DNA of 64,000 bases, taken from positions 333,038 to 397,037 of the forward strand of contig NZ_JACHZR010000006.1 of NCBI RefSeq assembly GCF_014193695.1, given 5' to 3'. Under the pieces are notes generated by a model. It searched no databases. It was not told the origin of the DNA and saw nothing but the letters and a program-made list of their open reading frames with translations. The position numbers were made by a program, and so were the translations under genes. The stretch's first letter is position 1, and every line of letters starts with the position of its first letter. The DNA comes from Rhizobium sp. BK316. Its GTDB lineage: Bacteria > Pseudomonadota > Alphaproteobacteria > Rhizobiales > Rhizobiaceae. This document shows positions 60,038 to 64,000 of this stretch, piece by piece.

Positions 60038-60091
60038 GAAGAATTTGGCGGCTGTGAAGAATTCGGCAAACTTAAAATACTTGGCAGAACT
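60038..60091. repeat. Three degenerate 18-bp tandem repeats
   Basis: GAAGAATTTGGC..., GAAGAATTCGGC... and AAAATACTTGGC... recur exactly every 18 bp (60038, 60056, 60074) in the degP-response regulator spacer. Divergence is highest in the third copy. No function is evident. Confidence 0.5.
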
Positions 60092-60102
60092 GGAAATTCG
60101 GG

Positions 60103-60129
60103 GCCGCGCAGCCTTTGCGTCTGCGCGGC
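60103..60129 (-). terminator. GC-rich hairpin downstream of degP
   Basis: Perfect 9-bp arms GCCGCGCAG/CTGCGCGGC with a 9-nt loop lie 22 nt past the degP stop on the minus strand. There is no T-run, so termination or mRNA 3'-end protection are both possible. Confidence 0.5.
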
Positions 60130-60151
60130 TCCCGTCATTTGGGGCGGAAGA

Positions 60152-61711
60152 TCAGCCCTGGCCGTTGATCGGAAGGGCGACGAAGCGGCTGCCGTCCTTC
60201 GACTGGATCTGGAACAGCGCGCGGGTGCGGCCGTCTTTCTTGGCCTGGTTGATGACGCGGACGACATCGTCAGCGCTGGAGACTTCCTGGTTGTTGACCG
60301 AGGTGATCGTCTCGCCCTCCTTGATGCCCTTGTCGGCAGCATCGGAGTTCGGGTCGATGCCGGTGATGGCAAGACCCTTGCCGTCATCGGAGGGGCCGAC
60401 CGTCAAGCCGAGATCAGCAAGCGCCTTTTCGGATGCCGGCGGCTGAGCCTGTCCCTGCTGGTCATTGTCGTCGCCTGCGGAAGCCTGCTGATCAGCCGGC
60501 AGCGTGCCGAGCTCGACGGTGACGGACTGGGCCTTGCCGGAACGCCATACCGAAAGCTCGACCTTGCTGCCCGGTGTCATCGCGCCGATGCGGCGGCTGA
60601 GATCGCGGGCATCCTTGACCGGCTCACCGTTGACGGCGGTCACGACGTCGCCGGTCTTCATGCCGGCCTTCTGGCCCGGCGTGCCGTCCTGCGCGGAAAC
60701 GACCAGGGCACCACTTGCTTCGGAAAGGCCGAGAGAGTCGGCAATGTCCTTGGTGACCGGCTGGATCTGCACGCCGAGGTAACCGCGCGAAACCGTACCG
60801 TCCTTCATCAGATCGGCAACGACATCCTTGGCGGTGGAAGCCGGGATTGCAAAGGCGATACCGACGCTGCCGCCCGACGGCGAGAAGATCGCGGTATTGA
60901 TGCCGACGACCTCACCGTTGAGGTTGAAGGTCGGACCACCGGAGTTGCCGCGGTTCACGGCGGCGTCGACCTGCAGGTAATCGTCATAGGGGCCGGAGCC
61001 GATATCGCGGCCGCGGGCCGAAATGATGCCGGCCGTGACCGTGCCGCCGAGGCCGAAGGGATTGCCGACGGCGACGACCCAGTCACCGACGCGGACCTTG
61101 TTGTCATCGGCCCAATTGACATAGGTGAACTTGCGGCCCTTGCCATCGACCTTCAGCACGGCGAGGTCGGTGCGCGGGTCCTTGCCGATCAGCTTGGCGT
61201 CGAGCTCGGTACCGTCATTCATGACGGCAACGAAGGCCGAGCCGTCGGACACGACGTGGTTGTTGGTGACGATGTAGCCGTCTTCGGTGATGAAGAAGCC
61301 CGACCCTTGAGCGACCGGGCGCAGGCGACCCTCGCCCGGATGGCCGAAGCGGCGCTGCTGATTCTGGCCCTGACGGTTCTGCTGCTCGCCGAACTGGCGG
61401 AAGAACGGCTTCAGAGCGTCCGGCAGATCGTCAAAGCCGCGGCCGTTGAAATCGAAGGAGAAACCGTTGCCGTCATCGGAAGCGGGCTTCACGCGGCTTT
61501 CGACGCGAACGGAAACGACGGCAGGGGAAACGGCGTCAACGACATTGGCGAAGCTCGGAACCGAGGGAGACTGGACATTGACAGCCTCGGCGTAAGAACG
61601 GGAGATCTCGACAGGGATACCGGTTGCGAGCACGGCGGCTGCCAGACCGGCAACGGTGGATGCCTGAAGCACCGTTTTGAGGGACGGACGTCCGCGGAAA
61701 TTTTTGAGCAT
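60152..61711 (-). CDS. degP: Do-family periplasmic serine protease DegP/HtrA
   Basis: The 519-aa protease has an N-terminal export signal (about residues 12-35) and a trypsin-like domain. Its triad is His in IVTNNHVVSDG, Asp in DPRTDLAVLKV and Ser in NRGNSGGPTFN. Two PDZ domains follow (about 300-390 and 420-515), separated by a Gln-rich linker. The Q-linker before the protease (FGEQQNRQGQNQQR) is typical of DegP1 of rhizobia. It degrades or refolds misfolded envelope proteins. A two-component pair lies immediately downstream and a divergent arsR-type operon upstream. Confidence 0.94.
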   Translation of the reverse strand: MLKNFRGRPSLKTVLQASTVAGLAAAVLATGIPVEISRSYAEAVNVQSPSVPSFANVVDAVSPAVVSVRVESRVKPASDDGNGFSFDFNGRGFDDLPDALKPFFRQFGEQQNRQGQNQQRRFGHPGEGRLRPVAQGSGFFITEDGYIVTNNHVVSDGSAFVAVMNDGTELDAKLIGKDPRTDLAVLKVDGKGRKFTYVNWADDNKVRVGDWVVAVGNPFGLGGTVTAGIISARGRDIGSGPYDDYLQVDAAVNRGNSGGPTFNLNGEVVGINTAIFSPSGGSVGIAFAIPASTAKDVVADLMKDGTVSRGYLGVQIQPVTKDIADSLGLSEASGALVVSAQDGTPGQKAGMKTGDVVTAVNGEPVKDARDLSRRIGAMTPGSKVELSVWRSGKAQSVTVELGTLPADQQASAGDDNDQQGQAQPPASEKALADLGLTVGPSDDGKGLAITGIDPNSDAADKGIKEGETITSVNNQEVSSADDVVRVINQAKKDGRTRALFQIQSKDGSRFVALPINGQG

Positions 61712-61884
61712 TAGAGCACCTTCTCTTTTTGTTCAGATCTCGTTCCGGGCGATGCCGGATCCGTTGATGATCGAGATATAGGACGCCAGACCTTACTGCG
61801 AACTGTCCGGCCCATGAAAAATTCGTAATGTACTGACATTCTTTTGGTTGCATGCGAGGGGCGATGCCAATTCGCCGATCCATA

Positions 61885-61929
61885 TTTAACCGATTGGTTG
61901 ACAAGCGCGTGGGCACCCTGTATTTAACC
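61885..61929 (+). promoter_or_regulatory. Promoter with overlapping ArsR-type operators
   Basis: TTGACA (61898-61903), a 17-bp spacer and TATTTA (61921-61926) form a near-consensus sigma-70 promoter 27 bp before the arsR start. TTTAACC occurs twice (61885-61891 and 61923-61929). The first is half of AACC-GATT-GGTT overlapping the -35; the second overlaps the -10. This is the expected layout for ArsR autorepression. Confidence 0.7.
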
Positions 61930-61952
61930 AAAAAGTTACATACGAGGACATC

Positions 61953-62300
61953 ATGCAGACCGACACCCTGAGCGCCGCTTTTGCAGCCCTTGCAGACCCC
62001 ACACGCCGGGCAATCATCGCGCGGCTGGCCGAAGGCGAGGCTTCGGTCAACGAGCTCGCCGCCCCCTTCGACATGAGCCTTCCGGCCGTCTCGAAACATC
62101 TCAAAGTGCTGGAAAAGGCTGGCCTCATCAGCCGTGGCAAGGAAGCCCAGTGGCGACCGGCCAGGCTTGAACCGCAGACGATGAAAAGCATCGCCGACTG
62201 GCTGGAGCAATACCGGCGCTTCTGGGAATCGAGCTTCGACCGGTTGGACGGCTACCTTCAGAAGATCCAAAGCGCGGATGACCGCGGCTCGCGCAACTAG
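61953..62300 (+). CDS. ArsR-family repressor (SRPBCC-linked type)
   Basis: The 115-aa winged-helix protein begins LSAAFAALADPTRRAIIARLAEGEASVNELAAPFDMSLPAVSKHLKVLEKAGLISRGKEAQWRPARLEP. It has no metal-binding CxC motif, which fits the common group paired with an AHSA1/SRPBCC gene rather than true arsenic sensors. It likely represses its own operon through the TTTAACC boxes at the promoter. The C-terminal WLEQYRRFWESSFDRLDGYLQ is the usual dimer helix of this group. A palindromic repeat separates it from the next gene. Confidence 0.92.
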   Translation: MQTDTLSAAFAALADPTRRAIIARLAEGEASVNELAAPFDMSLPAVSKHLKVLEKAGLISRGKEAQWRPARLEPQTMKSIADWLEQYRRFWESSFDRLDGYLQKIQSADDRGSRN

Positions 62301-62347
62301 AGTATCGGACCGAAAAGTGTGAAGCGGTTTTCGGAGAATCCGATGCT
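62301..62347. repeat. Rhizobial intergenic palindrome
   Basis: Outer arms AGTATCGG/CCGATGCT and inner CGAAAA/TTTTCG form a 47-bp hairpin directly after the arsR stop. It belongs to the same type as 12602-12645. Confidence 0.65.
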
Positions 62348-62390
62348 TAAAAAGATCGACGCGCATCTTCAATCAAACAGGGAAATCATC

Positions 62391-62867
62391 ATGGCCGATC
62401 AGCTATCGCGCCCCACATTGCATATGCAGCGGATATTCGATGCGCCGCGTGCGCTCCTATGGGCCGCCTGGACCCGGCCGGAAATGGTCGTCGCCTGGCT
62501 CGGCCCTGTCGAGTGGCCGGCGGTCAGCGTCGTGCAGGATCTGCGCATCGGCGGCACATACAGGGCCTGCCTGAAGAATACGAAGGACGGCCGCCTGTTG
62601 TGGCAGAGCGGCGTCTACAGAGAAATAGAAGAGCCCTCGCGCCTCTCCTTCACCTTCCAGTGGGAGAGCTCGCATGAGGACGGCGAACCGGTCGTGACAC
62701 TCGTGACCGTCCTCTTCGAGGAACTGGCCGATGGCCGCACGCGGATGGATTTTACCCATGCAGACCTGAAGTCCGAAGAGAGCCTTGCCGGACACAGATA
62801 TGGCTGGGAGAGCACTTTCGGCAGGCTGGAAAGCTGGATTGCAATGCAAGGACATCAAAGGGAGTGA
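62391..62867 (+). CDS. SRPBCC / AHSA1-domain protein
   Basis: The 158-aa protein has the START-like helix-grip fold of the AHSA1 group. It shows MQRIFDAPRALLWAAWTRPEMVVAWLGPVEWP, then RIGGTYRACLKN and a long C-terminal helix (HRYGWESTFGRLESWI). Such proteins bind small hydrophobic ligands, and the common arsR-SRPBCC pairing is well known though mostly uncharacterised. The frame opens at 62319, but ATG 62391 has AGGGA upstream and the family-like start. It is the second gene of a four-gene operon. Confidence 0.9.
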   Translation: MADQLSRPTLHMQRIFDAPRALLWAAWTRPEMVVAWLGPVEWPAVSVVQDLRIGGTYRACLKNTKDGRLLWQSGVYREIEEPSRLSFTFQWESSHEDGEPVVTLVTVLFEELADGRTRMDFTHADLKSEESLAGHRYGWESTFGRLESWIAMQGHQRE

Positions 62868-62872
62868 GGATC

Positions 62873-63289
62873 ATGAAACTCGTCACGAATCTCGTGTTCA
62901 AAGGCGAATGCCGTCAGGCCTTCGAATTCTATGCCAAAGTGCTCGGCGGCAAGCTGACCGGCATGCACACTTTCGGAGAAGCACCCGGCGACATGCCGAT
63001 CGATCCGTCCTTCAAGGACAAGATCATGCATGCCTGGCTCGATGTCGGCGACCAGTCCCTGATGGGCTGTGACGCCCCTCCCGGGTATCAGGAGGATATG
63101 GGCGGCTTCAGCGCCACCTATCACAGCGAGGACGCTGCGGAAACGAAGCGGGTCTTCGAGGCGCTGTCGGAAGGCGGCAAGGTGACCATGCCCTATAACG
63201 CCACCTTCTGGTCGCCGGGCTTCGGCATGTTCACCGACCGCTTCGGCACGCCCTGGATGGTCAACACGATCCCGGCGGGTCAGCCATGA
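62873..63289 (+). CDS. PhnB-like VOC (glyoxalase-fold) protein
   Basis: The 138-aa protein belongs to the PhnB/DUF899-like vicinal oxygen chelate group. It begins LVTNLVFKGECRQAFEFYAKVLGGKLTGMHTFGEAP and ends MPYNATFWSPGFGMFTDRFGTPWMVNT. The second half keeps the FGxxxDxFGxxW signature of PhnB-like proteins. Catalytic activity is unproved. GGGAGTGAGG precedes ATG 62873. The stop overlaps the DoxX start as ATGA (63286-63289). Confidence 0.9.
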   Translation: MKLVTNLVFKGECRQAFEFYAKVLGGKLTGMHTFGEAPGDMPIDPSFKDKIMHAWLDVGDQSLMGCDAPPGYQEDMGGFSATYHSEDAAETKRVFEALSEGGKVTMPYNATFWSPGFGMFTDRFGTPWMVNTIPAGQP

Positions 63290-63675
63290 ACGAAAAGGCC
63301 ATGCTCTGGACCGGTCGCGTGCTCACCGGGCTCTTCGCGCTCTTCATGCTCGGCGCATCGATCGCGCCAAAACTTCTCGGCATGCCGGTCGCCGAGGAAA
63401 TCATGACGCAGCTTGGATGGCCGAACGGCTATGTGCTGATGATCGGCCTCATCGAGCTCACCTGCCTCGTGCTCTACCTCATCCCGCAGACGAGCGTTTT
63501 CGGTGCCGTGCTGATGATGGGGCTGCTCGGTGGGGCCATGGCGACACAGATCCGGGCCGGAAGCCCGCTCTTTAGCCATATATTGTTCAGCATCTATCTG
63601 GGGCTGTTCATGTGGGGTGGATTGTGGCTGCGCGATCCGGCCGTGCGGGCGCTTTTTCCCTATCGAAAGGCGTGA
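63286..63675 (+). CDS. DoxX-like membrane protein
   Basis: The 129-aa inner-membrane protein has four hydrophobic helices (about residues 9-29, 48-67, 72-90 and 97-115), typical of the DoxX family. It includes GRVLTGLFALFMLGASIAPKLLGMP and GLIELTCLVLYLIPQTSVFGAVLMMGLLGG, with the conserved Glu. DoxX-like proteins are linked to thiol/quinone redox or unknown membrane functions. Translation is coupled to the PhnB-like gene by a 4-bp overlap. It ends the arsR operon at a strong terminator. Confidence 0.88.
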   Translation: MNEKAMLWTGRVLTGLFALFMLGASIAPKLLGMPVAEEIMTQLGWPNGYVLMIGLIELTCLVLYLIPQTSVFGAVLMMGLLGGAMATQIRAGSPLFSHILFSIYLGLFMWGGLWLRDPAVRALFPYRKA

Positions 63676-63682
63676 GGATCGA

Positions 63683-63720
63683 CCATTCCGCTGCTCAGCA
63701 GGCGGAATGGTTTTATTTTT
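63683..63720 (+). terminator. Rho-independent terminator of the arsR operon
   Basis: Perfect arms CCATTCCGC and GCGGAATGG are followed by TTTTATTTTTT. It overlaps the 3' end of the convergent cycL. Confidence 0.92.
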
Positions 63721-64000
63721 TCAGCAATTCTTCGAGCTTGGCCTGTTCTTCGGCGGTGAGCTTGCTACCGGTGGGTTTGCCGGCTCTTCTGCGGGCAGAG
63801 ACAACGAGCGAAACCCCGCCGGTGAGGATCAGCAGCACGGGTGTGCCCCAGAGCAGCAGCGTGCGTAGGCTGAAGCGCGGCTTCAGCAGCACGAACTCGC
63901 CATAGCGCGAGACGATATAGTTCAGCACCTCTTCGTCGCTGTCGCCATCGGTGATGCGCTCGCGCACGAGCAGGCGCAGGTCCTTGGCGAGATCGGCATT
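63713..64000 (-). CDS. cycL: Cytochrome c maturation protein CcmH/CycL, C-terminal part
   Basis: The 96-codon frame is open to the window edge, so the N-terminal part is missing. Visible sequence starts NADLAKDLRLLVRERITDGDSDEEVLNYIVSRYGEFVLLKP, the conserved segment just after the CxxC motif of CcmH. A single membrane helix (LLLWGTPVLLILTGGVSLVV) and a KLTAEEQAKLEELL tail follow. CcmH reduces apocytochrome c thiols for haem attachment. The redox CxxC itself lies outside the window. Its position next to degP agrees with the cycHJKL-degP order of rhizobia. Confidence 0.9.
   Translation of the reverse strand, partial: NADLAKDLRLLVRERITDGDSDEEVLNYIVSRYGEFVLLKPRFSLRTLLLWGTPVLLILTGGVSLVVSARRRAGKPTGSKLTAEEQAKLEELLKK

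Noticed and set aside
60005..61714. 569-aa plus-strand frame opposite degP.
   Set aside because: It is the exact shadow of the protease gene, with a low-complexity Asp/Arg/Gly-rich translation.

Overview
The window is a GC-rich alphaproteobacterial chromosome segment, most likely from Rhizobium sensu stricto (R. leguminosarum/etli/tropici type). Evidence: the inositol catabolic order iolD-iolE-iolB, rhizobial intergenic palindromes (1656-1773, 12602-12703, 62301-62347), and the block cycL-degP-response regulator-histidine kinase-glnE-PleC-like kinase-pepN at 49-64 kb, which matches the order I recall in Sinorhizobium. No phage, integrase, intact insertion sequence, CRISPR, tRNA or rRNA was seen. 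The only mobile-looking DNA is a 293-bp element with 32-bp perfect terminal inverted repeats (18616-18908).

Layout. 0-2.6 kb: end of the myo-inositol operon (iolD partial, iolE, iolB). 2.6-4.1 kb: a small module of a DUF1127 gene, an AraC regulator with an N-terminal Cys/His cluster, and a tiny Cys-rich protein; a conserved ~27-bp sequence precedes both small genes. 4.1-8 kb: MATE transporter, glyoxalase-related protein, two PilZ-like proteins, a host-attachment protein and a gene remnant. 8-12.5 kb: HisC-like aminotransferase, Sel1 and DUF2147 proteins, AMP nucleosidase and unannotated-size small proteins. 12.5-15 kb: three DGPF/YCII proteins with an ECF42-type sigma factor. 15-18.6 kb: flippase-like membrane protein divergent from a polyprenyl-phosphate GT2 and a GT39 transferase, a lipid-linked sugar module. 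18.6-22.7 kb: phosphotriesterase-family protein, class III aminotransferase and a glutamine-synthetase-like ligase (amine/polyamine catabolism).

22.8-32.6 kb: GGDEF protein, lipid kinase, MFS transporter, HxlR regulator with divergent oxidoreductase, mgtE behind a structured leader, Lrp regulator with divergent EamA exporter, L,D-transpeptidase. 32.8-36.4 kb: ETF-ubiquinone oxidoreductase divergent from an atypical SDR across a LiuR-like palindrome, then an APH-fold kinase. 36.7-43 kb: RND efflux pair, and a class D beta-lactamase divergent from an AmpR-like regulator. 43-49.5 kb: YegD-type Hsp70, a uracil-DNA glycosylase relative lacking two Fe-S cysteines, small proteins, an unrecognised 290-aa protein, an EamA transporter and a soluble protein with chemoreceptor tip followed by a Cache domain. 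49.6-64 kb: pepN, PleC-like kinase, glnE, a two-component pair, degP, an autoregulated arsR-SRPBCC-VOC-DoxX operon and the 3' part of cycL.

All functional names come from sequence patterns read by eye. No database search, folding or covariance calculation was run. Start codons were moved inward where a better ribosome-binding site or family-typical N-terminus is visible.
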